The notes: a model not told the origin generated them from the letters alone. 64,000 nt of DNA from Paenibacillus sp. FSL R5-0345 (GCF_000758585.1 NZ_CP009281.1:4588001-4652000), one strand, 5' to 3'. Positions 51,734 through 61,276 are shown, counted from the first letter of the stretch. Translations and numbers: made by a program.

Positions 51734-53320
51734 ATGCCTATCCATTCCGGCGGGATGCCACATCATTCCCATTCTTTTTATATGCCAGTCAAGATTAGTA
51801 GTCTAACAGGCCTCTCACACTTCCTAACCGATAACATCCCAGCAGCTAACTCTATTATTATGATTGTCTGGGAAGGCATAGGTCAGCTTGAGATAGATGG
51901 TGAGCTTCACAGCGTCAAACCCGGAAGCATCCTTACTTTTGGCGTATCTTCAGATTTGAAGCTGGAAACAGAGCTACAGTTACATGGAATATGGATAGAG
52001 TACACCACCATGGCCAACCGTAGGCATAAGGATTATTTTCTAACTGTCAGCTCCTCATTAGTCCCCGCTTCCACACAATTGTCGGCACTGTCCGGTGAGC
52101 TTTACAGTGCTTGGATAGAACCAGATGATCGGAAACCGTTTAAGGTTCAGCAGCTGTTCACTCAATTCATTGCGGAGCTTTATCAGGAACTGGCTACAAA
52201 AAAGGAGAGATCAGGAAGCTGGCTTGAAATTGTATTTGAATACATAGAAGCTCATTACAACGAAGATATCACTCGGGAGCAGATGGCTACGTTAGCTGGA
52301 GTAAGCCCCGAACACTTCTCTCGTACCTTTCGTAAAATCATGGGTCAAACTTTTAGTGCTTATATTACTCTATTAAGAATCCGTAAAGCGCAGCAACGAA
52401 TCCTCACAAGTTCCCCAAATCTAACAACTCTAGCCCACGAGGTTGGTTATGAAGAAGGGACTTATCTGAGCCGTAAATTCAAGCAACTTGTCGGTATTTC
52501 ACCTACAGCTTATCAGCACATGAACAAAAAAATTGTAGCCTTGAACTACAATCACACGGCTATCCTACGGGTACTGGAAATTATGCCTCAACTCGGCGTT
52601 TATTCCGATTGGCAACGGAGCTTAGAGCAAGTTCCACCTTCCAAACAACTAATAATGAGCGAAGGTAGTTCTTCCCTCCTATTCGATTCAGTAGCCTCAG
52701 CAGAGCCAGATGTCATTATCAGCTACAGTATTCCTGAGAATAAGCTCCTGACTCCTGTTGCTCCGGTTATTGAACTCCCCTTTATGCAAATGAGCTGGCG
52801 AGAGCAATTTGGTTTGATCGCCGATGTAGTCAATCGGCGGGAGCGAGCAGAGAAATGGTTAGGTCATTACGATGGGCTCTGCCATGCTGCCAATAAGAAA
52901 CTGAACCATTCGATAGGATCGGAAAGAGGGACAGCCATCGTTTGGGAGCTTAGTTCCCGAGCAGCGTATTGTTTCAGTAGCAGTTACGGAAGGGGTTGCC
53001 AGATTTTATACGGAGATCTTGGATTCAAACCACCATCCATCATTATGGAGAACGGAATAATGGATTCCGGGTATCTTGTTTCATCTATTGAGGAAATCGG
53101 AAACTATCCTGCAGACTATATTATTATCACTAGCATCCCATCATCATCAGAGGGAAGAAATCGCCTCACTCGCCTTCTGCATTCCCGTACTTGGAAGCAA
53201 TTAGATGCAGTTCGTAACAACCGGGTATACATTCTGAACCAAGCGGACATGTTCTATGGATTTGATCCATTGTCTTCTCAAGCACAGCTTCAAGAATTGC
53301 TACGTGTGATGACATCATAA
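51734..53320 (+). CDS. Btr-like AraC regulator with siderophore-binding domain
   Basis: 528 residues in three parts: an N-terminal cupin-like region (about 20-140); an AraC helix-turn-helix domain (about 165-262) with L-A-G-V-S-P-E-H-F-S-R-T-F and V-G-Y-E-E-G-T-Y-L-S-R-K-F; and a C-terminal periplasmic-binding-protein-like domain (about 270-528) without signal peptide. This is the layout of B. subtilis Btr, which binds ferric bacillibactin in the cytoplasm and activates feuABC. Here it likely activates the siderophore uptake genes nearby. Under its own Fur-controlled promoter. Confidence 0.9.
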   Translation: MPIHSGGMPHHSHSFYMPVKISSLTGLSHFLTDNIPAANSIIMIVWEGIGQLEIDGELHSVKPGSILTFGVSSDLKLETELQLHGIWIEYTTMANRRHKDYFLTVSSSLVPASTQLSALSGELYSAWIEPDDRKPFKVQQLFTQFIAELYQELATKKERSGSWLEIVFEYIEAHYNEDITREQMATLAGVSPEHFSRTFRKIMGQTFSAYITLLRIRKAQQRILTSSPNLTTLAHEVGYEEGTYLSRKFKQLVGISPTAYQHMNKKIVALNYNHTAILRVLEIMPQLGVYSDWQRSLEQVPPSKQLIMSEGSSSLLFDSVASAEPDVIISYSIPENKLLTPVAPVIELPFMQMSWREQFGLIADVVNRRERAEKWLGHYDGLCHAANKKLNHSIGSERGTAIVWELSSRAAYCFSSSYGRGCQILYGDLGFKPPSIIMENGIMDSGYLVSSIEEIGNYPADYIIITSIPSSSEGRNRLTRLLHSRTWKQLDAVRNNRVYILNQADMFYGFDPLSSQAQLQELLRVMTS

Positions 53321-53385
53321 ATATGCACAAGCAAAGATCATATTCGTCCATAGTAAATACCCAAAGAAGATTGTAAAGTTTTTAT

Positions 53386-53400
53386 TGAGAATGATAATCA
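53386..53400 (+). promoter_or_regulatory. Fur box upstream of the first siderophore receptor
   Basis: TGAGAATGATAATCA, a 7-1-7 Fur site. A TTGTAA (53371) 16 bases before GATAAT may be the promoter, with the -10 inside the Fur box. Confidence 0.88.
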
Positions 53401-53423
53401 ATTACCATAGGAGGAACAACAAA

Positions 53424-54536
53424 TTGCATAATCTACAAAAGAACACTACCAAACGGAATCATTGGCTTCTATTTCCCCTCATGCTGACGTTAATTCTAAT
53501 CATCTCAGCTTGTGGAAATTCCAATACTTCGGTGGAGAATACAGGCGGTACCAGCAACACAAGTAATTCAGCAGCAACCCAAACACCAACCGAAAAGAAT
53601 CAAGAAGCAGAAAGTGCTGAAACCCCTACTGTCAAAACAGTAAATACCGTAAAAGGTGATGTTGAAATCCCTGTTCATCCTAAACGAATTGTCGCTGAGG
53701 AATACTTGGGAAGTCTAATAGCACTTGATACTATTCCAATCGGAGCTCCAGGTTTGACCCTAGAAAATATGTATTATAAGGAGGCTCTTACCGGTGTTGC
53801 AGACACAGGAGCGTACGGTAAAATGTCACCAGAAAAAATCATCGCACTAAATCCTGACTTGATTATTTCGGGACAAGCAGAAAGCTATGAAACGCTTAGC
53901 AAAATTGCCCCTACCATCATTGTGCCTTACGGGGATCTAAAAGATGCTCATGCAGAATTAACCTATTTCGGAGAGCTCCTTGGAAAGGAACAAGAAGCAA
54001 AGACTTGGCTTGCAGATTATGACAAACGGATAGCCGAAGCTAAAGCAAAAGTGGACAAGGTCCTCCCGGCAGATGCAACCTTCTCCATCATGGAAGACGG
54101 TGGGAAATCCATCTGGGTCTATGGTGATAACTTTGGTAGAGGTGGACAACCCATCTATCAGGCGTTAGGTCGCAAGCCGCCTACAGCTGTGGCAGCAGAG
54201 ATTATGGAGAAGCAATGGGCGGAAATCTCAAAAGAAGCGCTTGCTAAGTATGCCGGAGATTATATTATCTTAACCTCCAACAACCTTACTGAAGCGGATT
54301 ACAAGGCAGATTCATTCTGGGGCAACCTTCCTGCTGTCAAAAATGGACACCTCTATGTATGGAAAGAAGAACGTTCCTGGTACTATGACCCTATCGCGGT
54401 ATTAACCCAGACCGAAGACCTCGCCGATTGGCTAATAAATAATGCAAGAGTAAAAAGGGATGTCCGAAGCCATAGAGGCTTAGCAGACATCCCTTTATTC
54501 TTTTATAATTCCTACAAAAATCTCATTACATTCTGA
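53424..54536 (+). CDS. Iron-siderophore-binding lipoprotein (FeuA/YfiY-like), TTG start
   Basis: 370 residues. The TTG start has TAGGAGG nine bases upstream; an earlier in-frame start would begin inside the Fur box. Signal peptide ends in the lipobox I-S-A-C, then a Ser/Thr/Asn linker, then a type-III binding domain with H-P-K-R-I-V-A-E-E, P-D-L-I-I-S-G-Q and W-V-Y-G-D-N-F-G-R-G-G-Q-P-I-Y-Q-A-L-G. The last 30 residues read through the gene's own terminator hairpin and match nothing in the family, so the original stop may have been lost by a small insertion or deletion near 54447. Delivers ferric siderophore to a FecCD permease. Confidence 0.88.
   Translation: MHNLQKNTTKRNHWLLFPLMLTLILIISACGNSNTSVENTGGTSNTSNSAATQTPTEKNQEAESAETPTVKTVNTVKGDVEIPVHPKRIVAEEYLGSLIALDTIPIGAPGLTLENMYYKEALTGVADTGAYGKMSPEKIIALNPDLIISGQAESYETLSKIAPTIIVPYGDLKDAHAELTYFGELLGKEQEAKTWLADYDKRIAEAKAKVDKVLPADATFSIMEDGGKSIWVYGDNFGRGGQPIYQALGRKPPTAVAAEIMEKQWAEISKEALAKYAGDYIILTSNNLTEADYKADSFWGNLPAVKNGHLYVWKEERSWYYDPIAVLTQTEDLADWLINNARVKRDVRSHRGLADIPLFFYNSYKNLITF
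54453..54503 (+). terminator. Terminator inside the 3' end of the siderophore receptor gene
   Basis: AAAAGGGATGTC ... GACATCCCTTTATTCTTTT. The reading frame passes through it and stops about 30 bases later. Confidence 0.8.
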
Positions 54537-54567
54537 AGAGATTTTATCTCATAATTGGAGTTTAAAC

Positions 54568-54976
54568 TTATTGAAAAGACTTCAGCACTGCTACAATCTC
54601 ATCAAGCTGCTTGTCCAGTGCATAAGCATCCGAGAAGTAATAGGTTTTGACATCGTAATTAGCTTCCCCTAGATACTTTGGGATGGCTTCGTGTGAAAGA
54701 GACGCCCAGCCTTCTTTAAAAGCGACATCTTGTACAAGATCAGGATGTTCCTTTCATTTGATAAGTCGTGCCTAGGTTTAAGAAAAGAATTTCACCTATT
54801 TTTAGAATCACGACCTCGCCTTCTACAATAATATGAACCGTTCCGTCCAGCGGAGCCAGAAAGAGCGGCGATCTGACAATAAGAGGATTAGATGTATGCA
54901 TGTCTCCACACTTGCGTATTCCAGCCTCTTCTAACTTATAATTTCTATGAATCACGTTATGATTGTGTGGCTTCAT
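54568..54976 (-). pseudogene. Remnant of a Btr-like regulator (cupin start plus binding-domain end)
   Basis: Two broken pieces on the minus strand. 54976-54740 encodes 78 residues starting with an ATG after AAGGGAG and resembling an AraC-type cupin (P-L-F-L-A-P-L-D-G-T-V-H-I-I-V-E-G-E). Directly after its stop, in another frame and without a start, 54753-54568 encodes about 60 residues ending Y-Y-F-S-D-A-Y-A-L-D-K-Q-L-D-E-I-V, like the C terminus of a siderophore-binding domain. Together they look like a Btr-like gene that lost its middle. The order of pieces supports this, but both similarities are weak. Confidence 0.45.
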
Positions 54977-55117
54977 TTCTTCTCCCTTCCAGAACATCCG
55001 GCTTTGAACCTTGAAATATAAAGAAGGCGCATAAGGCTTCTATCCGCTCGAAATGGATAAGAAACCCTATACGCTCAACACTAAACTCCAACTCTATACC
55101 TTGAGAAGTTACCGGTA

Positions 55118-56158
55118 TTAATGGTCATCAACGACGCCAAGCGCCTTATTCTTCTCTTTGAACCGCTCATTGTGAGAAGAAACATATGCAGCCTTAGGTG
55201 CAGAGGGGTCCATATACAGTTTGGCGCTGTTCAGCGCAAGCACTGCATCGGTAAAGGTTCCGGCGATTAACCGGACCTTACTGCTATAATCCACAAAGTC
55301 ACCTGCTGCAAAAATACCCGGAAGATTCGTCTCCAGCTTTCCGCTCACATTCGCACACCACTCGCCCATATCAATGCCCCATTCCCGTAACGGACCAAAA
55401 TCGCTTTTCAGGCCATGATTAACAATAACAGCATCTACCTCATACTGCTCACTCTCACCTGTTTCGATATGGCTAATCGTAACCTGATCAATGGTCTCAC
55501 CATTACTGCTGTGTAATTGGCTTACTGCGTAGGGCACGCGAACATTAACTGAGGATTCCTTCATTCGCACAATATTTTTCTCATGACCACCAAACTGTTC
55601 GCGACGGTGTACAATCGTTACACTTGCTGCGATGGACTCCAGTTCATTCGCCCAGTCTACTGCGGAGTCTCCTCCGCCGGAGATCAGTACTCTTTTACCA
55701 CGGAATGGCTCTAGCTCCTGAACGGTATAATGAAGATTCGTCACCTCATAACGGTCCGCACCTTCAATTTCGAGCTTAGCCATTTGTAAAATTCCGTAAC
55801 CAATAGCCAGGATGACCGTACGAGTCCAATGCTGCTCACCTGTAGCCGAGGTCAGAATATAAGTTCCATCTTCCAGACGCTCATGATGCGTGATCTGCTG
55901 TCCAAAAATAATCGTAGGGTCAAAGGTCTGTGCCTGTTGAGCAAGCTGATCTATCAATTGACGACATAGTACAGGTGTTACCCCACCTACATCCCAAATC
56001 ATTTTCTCAGGATATACTAGCATTCTTCCCCCGAGCTCATCCTTCGCTTCAATCAATTTCGTCTTTAGGTCTCTCATTCCACTATAAAAAGCTGTATACA
56101 TCCCAGCAGGTCCGCCGCCAATAATCGTTACATCGTATAATTCCAGTTGATTGTTCAT
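55118..56158 (-). CDS. Ferredoxin-NADP reductase type 2 (YumC/YcgT-like)
   Basis: 346-residue thioredoxin-reductase-like flavoprotein without the CxxC: FAD site I-I-G-G-G-P-A-G-M-Y-T-A near the start, NADPH site L-I-S-G-G-G-D-S-A-V-D-W-A, and the FAD-ribityl motif G-I-F-A-A-G-D. It uses NADPH to reduce ferredoxin or flavodoxin. In a siderophore locus it may supply electrons to release iron, as proposed for Fur-regulated YcgT of B. subtilis. No Fur box is visible directly upstream; it may be read from the upstream ABC-exporter transcript. Confidence 0.9.
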   Translation of the reverse strand: MNNQLELYDVTIIGGGPAGMYTAFYSGMRDLKTKLIEAKDELGGRMLVYPEKMIWDVGGVTPVLCRQLIDQLAQQAQTFDPTIIFGQQITHHERLEDGTYILTSATGEQHWTRTVILAIGYGILQMAKLEIEGADRYEVTNLHYTVQELEPFRGKRVLISGGGDSAVDWANELESIAASVTIVHRREQFGGHEKNIVRMKESSVNVRVPYAVSQLHSSNGETIDQVTISHIETGESEQYEVDAVIVNHGLKSDFGPLREWGIDMGEWCANVSGKLETNLPGIFAAGDFVDYSSKVRLIAGTFTDAVLALNSAKLYMDPSAPKAAYVSSHNERFKEKNKALGVVDDH

Positions 56159-56200
56159 TATGTCCCTCCAATAGTATATTCTATCGATGTTCTGAGCTGC

Positions 56201-57916
56201 TTACGCCCCAAACTGAGCCTCGTGTAATCGGCTGTAAATTCCGGTTGTCAGTAACAGTTCTTCATGTCTGCCTTGTTCTGCGATACCACCTTCCGCAACG
56301 ACAACGATACGGTCGGCATTCTTGATCGTTGCCAGCCGATGAGCAATAACAAGTGTCGTACGACCTTGTGACAACTCCGCAAGCGCCTCCTGAATAGCGG
56401 ACTCCGTCTCAGTATCCAGTGCTGATGTAGCTTCGTCTAGAATGAGAATCGTTGGATTCTTCAGGAACATCCGGGCAATGGACAGCCGCTGCTTCTGACC
56501 TCCAGAGAGCTTCACGCCCCGCTCCCCGATCATCGTATCCAGCCCAGCAGGCTGGGATTTGATCAGTTCTTCCAGTTGAGCGCGCCGCGCTGCATCCCAG
56601 ATTTCTTCATCGGAGGCACCCAACCGCCCGTAAGCAATATTCTCACGGATCGTTCCGTCAAACAGAAATACATCTTGCTGTACAATCCCAATATGGGAAC
56701 GGAGAGATTCAAGCGTCATGGAACGAATGTCCATTCCATCAATAGTAATGTTGCCTCCAGTTACATCATAGAAGCGAGGTAGCAAACTGCACAACGTTGT
56801 CTTACCCGCACCCGATGGACCAACCAGAGCAACGGTCTCTCCTGCTGGAATTGATAGATTCACATGCTCGAGTACCTTTTCTTTATCGCTATAGGCAAAA
56901 GCCACATCATGGAAGGCTATATTCCCCGTAAGATGATGAACTGGCTTCGCATCTTGTGCATCAGCAACATCCGGCTCCGTCTCCAGCAGTTCGAGATAAC
57001 GTTTGAAGCCTGCAATCCCTTTGGGATACGTCTCAATGACTGAGTTAATCTGTTGCAACGGTCCTAAGAAAACATTGGACAACATCACAAATGCAATGAA
57101 TTCACCGTAAGTCATTTGCTTCTGAATCACAAAATAGGTTCCGCACAGTAGGACAAATAAAGAGACTAGTTTCATCAATACAAAGCTAAAAGAGGAGTTC
57201 CATGCCATAATCCGATAGGTCATCAGCTTCGTAATACGGAAGCGCTCATTATTCACCGCAAAGCGGGAAATTTCATGATTCTCGTTAGCAAAAGCTTGCA
57301 CAACGCGGATCCCGCTCACATTGTTCTCTACGCGAGCGTTATAGTCGGCAATGTCCGCAAACATGATGTGAAAGGCTTTAGACATTTTTCGGCTGAAGTA
57401 CATGGATAAATAAATCATAAGCGGAACGATCACAAACGTCAGTATAGCTAATTGCCAATTGATACTCAGCATGATGCCGAATACACCGAGCAGCGTCATG
57501 ACTGCTATAAAGAGATCCTCCGGTCCATGGTGGGCAATCTCACCGATATCCATCAGATCATTTGTCATACGGGATACCAGATGACCCGTCTTGTTATTGT
57601 CAAAAAAGTTGAAAGACAGCTTTTGTACTCGATCAAACAGCTTCTTTCTCATATCCGATTCGATATTAATCCCCAGCTTATGCCCCCAGTAAGTGACGAC
57701 AAAATGCATAAAGGCGCTGACAATATATATCCCCAGCAAGCCGAGGCAGGAATAGAGGATCCATCTCCAATTGCCTGTTGGCAGCAGATCATCTACTACC
57801 CGGTTAACAGCTAATGGAAAGACTAGTTCTAGTAGTGCAGCAGCAATAGCACAAGAAAAATCAAGAATAAACAATCCCTTATAGGGCCTATAGTAAGCAA
57901 AAAAACGACGCAACAT
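56201..57916 (-). CDS. ABC exporter (permease fused to ATPase)
   Basis: 571 residues: six-helix exporter domain (about 1-310), and an ATPase domain with Walker A G-P-S-G-A-G-K-T-T, Q-loop V-Q-Q-D, signature L-S-G-G-Q-K-Q-R, Walker B I-L-I-L-D-E-A-T-S-A-L-D and H-loop A-H-R-L-A-T. Half-transporter that works as a dimer. Placed between siderophore permeases and the reductase, it may export a siderophore or bring in a loaded one, but general multidrug exporters look the same. GGAG-type ribosome-binding site before the ATG. Confidence 0.88.
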   Translation of the reverse strand: MLRRFFAYYRPYKGLFILDFSCAIAAALLELVFPLAVNRVVDDLLPTGNWRWILYSCLGLLGIYIVSAFMHFVVTYWGHKLGINIESDMRKKLFDRVQKLSFNFFDNNKTGHLVSRMTNDLMDIGEIAHHGPEDLFIAVMTLLGVFGIMLSINWQLAILTFVIVPLMIYLSMYFSRKMSKAFHIMFADIADYNARVENNVSGIRVVQAFANENHEISRFAVNNERFRITKLMTYRIMAWNSSFSFVLMKLVSLFVLLCGTYFVIQKQMTYGEFIAFVMLSNVFLGPLQQINSVIETYPKGIAGFKRYLELLETEPDVADAQDAKPVHHLTGNIAFHDVAFAYSDKEKVLEHVNLSIPAGETVALVGPSGAGKTTLCSLLPRFYDVTGGNITIDGMDIRSMTLESLRSHIGIVQQDVFLFDGTIRENIAYGRLGASDEEIWDAARRAQLEELIKSQPAGLDTMIGERGVKLSGGQKQRLSIARMFLKNPTILILDEATSALDTETESAIQEALAELSQGRTTLVIAHRLATIKNADRIVVVAEGGIAEQGRHEELLLTTGIYSRLHEAQFGA

Positions 57917-57959
57917 GGTAAGAATTCGCTCCTTCTGGTGAGAGATCAGCCTACTTTCA

Positions 57960-58997
57960 TCAAGATTTCGTACGGGCTAACAAATACAAAAAGTATGGTG
58001 CTCCAATTACTGCTACAACGATACCCGTAGGAATCTCAGACGGCTGAAGGATCCAGCGTCCAATGGTATCCGCTGTAATAACGAGCAGTGACCCAAGCAG
58101 TGCCGAGGTTGGAAGCATGAGTTGATGCTTCGGTCCAACCAGCCGTCTCGCCAAATGGGGTCCGACCAATCCCACAAAACCAATTCCACCGCTGACAGCG
58201 ACACTCGCCGCTGCTAACCCAACTGCAGCCGCAAGAAGTCGAAATTGTTCCTTCGTTACTGCGGCACCAAGTCCCACAGCAGTCTGCTCCCCTAGATTCA
58301 GTACGTTCATCACTCTTGCCTTATAGATTACATAAGGCACCAGAATAAGAATCCACGGCAGGAGAGAAAGTACAAACTTCCAGCTTGTTCCCCAAATGCT
58401 GCCCGCAAGCCAGGTAGCCACGAACTGGTACTTCTCTGGATCTAAGCGGAGCGTCAGCACGATCATAGCTGCACTCATCCCAGCTGCGACAGCTACACCA
58501 GTCAACAGTAAGCGCATAGGCGATATTCCTTGGTGCCGCTTATAAGCTAGAGCATAGATTAAGGCAGCTGTTAGCCCCGCACCGACGAACGCTACCATTG
58601 GCAGCAGATACACTGGAGCCGCGGTCGCCGTCGGGTAAAAAGAAATTAACAGCATCACCATAATTCCTGCGCCGGCATTAATCCCTAGAATTCCAGGATC
58701 CGCCAAGGCATTACGGAAGACGCCTTGCATCACAACTCCAGACACTGCCAGACCTGCACCAATCAGAACGGAGATCACAATACGTGGAAGCCGAAACTGA
58801 AACAAGATTAATTCCTGCTTATCAGTACCTCTACCGAACAATGTATTAATCAGCTCCATAGGAGTCAAACGTATGTATCCTGTATTCATACTAATAATAA
58901 AAGCAATCACAATTAGTACAGCCAACGAAATCATGATAATTAAGCCCCGTTTGTTTTTGGCGGCTTCGAAGGAACCGAATGTCGTCTTCTCCATCAT
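57960..58997 (-). CDS. FecCD-type iron-siderophore permease (YfhA/FeuC-like)
   Basis: 345 residues, about ten helices, BtuC/FecCD family: R-L-P-R-I-V-I-S-V-L-I-G-A-G-L-A-V-S-G, N-A-L-A-D-P-G-I-L-G-I-N-A-G-A-G and G-F-V-G-L-V-G-P-H-L-A-R. Forms a heterodimeric channel with the upstream permease, whose stop codon overlaps its start (TAATG). No ATPase gene follows; a YusV-type ATPase elsewhere in the genome probably powers it. Confidence 0.93.
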   Translation of the reverse strand: MMEKTTFGSFEAAKNKRGLIIMISLAVLIVIAFIISMNTGYIRLTPMELINTLFGRGTDKQELILFQFRLPRIVISVLIGAGLAVSGVVMQGVFRNALADPGILGINAGAGIMVMLLISFYPTATAAPVYLLPMVAFVGAGLTAALIYALAYKRHQGISPMRLLLTGVAVAAGMSAAMIVLTLRLDPEKYQFVATWLAGSIWGTSWKFVLSLLPWILILVPYVIYKARVMNVLNLGEQTAVGLGAAVTKEQFRLLAAAVGLAAASVAVSGGIGFVGLVGPHLARRLVGPKHQLMLPTSALLGSLLVITADTIGRWILQPSEIPTGIVVAVIGAPYFLYLLARTKS

Positions 58998-60055
58998 TAC
59001 AGCTCCCTCCTTTCTTTACGTGCAAGATAAAGGAAGAAAGGTACGCCTATCAGTGCTATAATGGCGCCAAGTGGCGTTTCATTAGGCGGATTAATCATCC
59101 GTGCTGTTAGATCGGCAAATACTGCAAGCAGACTGCCAAGAATCGCCGAACAAGGAATGATCCATCTGTAATCGACACCCACAAAAAATCGTGTTAAATG
59201 CGGAATAATAAGTCCAATGAAACCAACTGCACCAACTACGGCAACCGATGATCCGGCCAAAATCAATACAATTAACGCGCCTGCCAACTTCACAAGCCCT
59301 GTGCGCTGGCCTAGACCTTTCGCAACATCGTCACCTAAGCTGAGCATTGTGATCGATCGGGAGATTATCATCGCACCAATTAATGCCGCCCCTATCCAAG
59401 GGAACATGATTTTGAGCTGAATCCACTTCGTTCCAGCCACGCCTCCCGCATACCAGAAAGCCAAATCTTGCCCAATGTGAAAATATAAAGCTACCCCTTC
59501 GCTGAGTGCCGATAATAGCGCACTAAAAGCAGCACCCGCCAGTACCAACCGAGCAGGAGTTAATCCGCCCTTTGCAAGTGATCCAATTCCGTATACCACA
59601 CCCGCGCCAACGCCGGCACCCACGAATGAATATAGAATCAAATACATAAACGATAAATTTGGAAAAAAAGCAAAACACAATGCTAGCGCAAATCCTGCAC
59701 CTGAGTTGATACCCATCAGACCTGAATCTGCCAATGGATTTCGCGTCATTCCTTGCATAATGGCACCTGCAACTGCAAAGCTGGCCCCTATCATTGCCCC
59801 GCCAAGTACACGAGGTAATCTTAATTCTCTAATAATCTGATGATCCATGATTTCCGGATCAAAGTGGAATACAGCTGACCACACTACAGACAGCTTAATA
59901 TCTGCTGCGCCAAAGGAGACGGAAACAGCGATACCTAATAATAATAGCGCCAGACCGCCAACCAGGATTAATGTTGCCGCCCAAGGTCGTGAACGAAATT
60001 CTCGTTTAACAGCTCCTTTATCGGCTCCTATCCTGGAAGTTATCTGTTGATTCAT
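58997..60055 (-). CDS. FecCD-type iron-siderophore permease (YfiZ/FeuB-like)
   Basis: 352 residues from the ATG at 60055, about ten helices: R-L-P-R-V-L-G-G-A-M-I-G-A-S-F-A-V-A-G, N-P-L-A-D-S-G-L-M-G-I-N-S-G-A-G and G-F-I-G-L-I-I-P-H-L-T-R. First gene of a minus-strand run, divergent from the second siderophore receptor, with a Fur box 26 bases before the start. AGGGTGG five bases upstream favours this ATG over a GTG three codons earlier. Confidence 0.93.
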   Translation of the reverse strand: MNQQITSRIGADKGAVKREFRSRPWAATLILVGGLALLLLGIAVSVSFGAADIKLSVVWSAVFHFDPEIMDHQIIRELRLPRVLGGAMIGASFAVAGAIMQGMTRNPLADSGLMGINSGAGFALALCFAFFPNLSFMYLILYSFVGAGVGAGVVYGIGSLAKGGLTPARLVLAGAAFSALLSALSEGVALYFHIGQDLAFWYAGGVAGTKWIQLKIMFPWIGAALIGAMIISRSITMLSLGDDVAKGLGQRTGLVKLAGALIVLILAGSSVAVVGAVGFIGLIIPHLTRFFVGVDYRWIIPCSAILGSLLAVFADLTARMINPPNETPLGAIIALIGVPFFLYLARKERREL

Positions 60056-60080
60056 GAATGCCACCCTATTTCTATGAAAT

Positions 60081-60095
60081 TGATTCTCATTATCA
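60081..60095 (-). promoter_or_regulatory. Fur box upstream of the permease genes
   Basis: Minus strand TGATAATGAGAATCA, two mismatches to the 7-1-7 consensus, just downstream of a -10. Confidence 0.88.
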
Positions 60096-60102
60096 TTAGC
60101 CT

Positions 60103-60132
60103 ATTGTAAATTACATTTCCTAGGTTTGGCAA
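60103..60132 (-). promoter_or_regulatory. Promoter of the permease genes
   Basis: Minus strand TTGCCA, 18-base spacer, TACAAT; the Fur box follows eight bases after the -10. Confidence 0.6.
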
Positions 60133-60168
60133 TAGATAGATTTAATTGCTACTATTTAATTTATTGCA

Positions 60169-60197
60169 TTGACAGGCATTCTTGGATTTGATAAAGT
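60169..60197 (+). promoter_or_regulatory. Promoter of the second siderophore receptor
   Basis: TTGACA, 17-base spacer, TAAAGT; a Fur box starts about 20 bases downstream. Confidence 0.6.
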
Positions 60198-60215
60198 TCA
60201 AATTGAAAATATTAA

Positions 60216-60236
60216 TGATAATGATTCTCATTATTA
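60216..60236 (+). promoter_or_regulatory. Extended Fur box upstream of the second siderophore receptor
   Basis: TGATAATGATTCTCATTATTA, two overlapping 7-1-7 sites, so probably two Fur dimers bind. Confidence 0.9.
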
Positions 60237-60268
60237 TTAATTAGCATGTATACATAGGGAGGTTTACC

Positions 60269-61276
60269 ATGTTTAAAAGAAAGACCCTCTTCCCCATCCT
60301 GGCACTCACAATGTTATTGTCCGTATTTGTGACCGCCTGCGGGGGAAATAGCAATGCTTCATCTAATACACCAACAGCTACAACCGAAGCAACAACTGCG
60401 CCGAGTGCAGAGGCAACGCCTGCTCCTGATGCTTCCAATGCTGAAATGCGCAGCTATGAAACTGCCAAAGGTACTGTGCAAATTCCAGTTAAACCTCAGC
60501 GTATCGTTACCGATTATTATGGCGGTGAATTGCTTTCCGTTGGAGCTAACGTTATAGGAGTTGAACCTAGTACTTTTGACAACCCTTTCTTGAAAGATTT
60601 ACTCAAAAACACACAAGATGTCGGTGCTCCAGTCAACGCTGAGAAAGCTTTAGAGCTTGCACCTGATCTAATTGTCGTTATGTACGATGATAATTACGAT
60701 GCTTTATCCAAAATTGCGCCAACCATTCATATCCCTTACGGAACTGCTACGAATATCTATGAAACCGTAAAACTGTTCGGTGATATTGTAGGGGCACCTG
60801 ACAAAGCTGAACAATTCATAGCTGACTTTGAGAAAAAGGCCGCTGAAGGCCGTGAGAAGCTTAATGGGATTGTGAATGAAAATGATACTTTCGGAATCTA
60901 TGAGCTGACGGACAAAGGTGAGCTTTGGACCTTCGGTAATAATGCTGGTCGTGGTGGACAAGCCCTTTATAATGCGCTTAAGCTGAAAATGCCTACTAAG
61001 AACAGCAACGACAACCAAACACTGCAGCTGTCCATGGAGCTATTGCCAGAATATGCAGCTGACTACATGTTCCTAACCACTTATGATCCTGATAAAAAAG
61101 GCGATAAGCTGAAAGAGCTGAAGGAATCACCCGTTTGGAACGGACTTGCTGCTGCGAAGAACGACCATCTGTTCTACAATGATTTTGATACGTTCTATCG
61201 CTATGATCCTATTGCCATTACCGCACAAATCGATCTGTTCGTTGATATGATTCTTGAGCGTAACGGTAAGAAATAA
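60269..61276 (+). CDS. Iron-siderophore-binding lipoprotein (YfiY-like)
   Basis: 335 residues. Signal peptide with lipobox V-T-A-C (Cys24), Ser/Thr/Ala/Pro linker, then a type-III binding domain: V-K-P-Q-R-I-V-T-D-Y, P-D-L-I-V-V-M-Y-D, F-G-N-N-A-G-R-G-G-Q-A-L-Y-N and W-N-G-L-A-A-A-K-N-D-H-L-F-Y. Divergent from the FecCD permease genes and sharing their Fur control, so the likely receptor for that permease. GGGAGG precedes the ATG. Confidence 0.93.
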   Translation: MFKRKTLFPILALTMLLSVFVTACGGNSNASSNTPTATTEATTAPSAEATPAPDASNAEMRSYETAKGTVQIPVKPQRIVTDYYGGELLSVGANVIGVEPSTFDNPFLKDLLKNTQDVGAPVNAEKALELAPDLIVVMYDDNYDALSKIAPTIHIPYGTATNIYETVKLFGDIVGAPDKAEQFIADFEKKAAEGREKLNGIVNENDTFGIYELTDKGELWTFGNNAGRGGQALYNALKLKMPTKNSNDNQTLQLSMELLPEYAADYMFLTTYDPDKKGDKLKELKESPVWNGLAAAKNDHLFYNDFDTFYRYDPIAITAQIDLFVDMILERNGKK

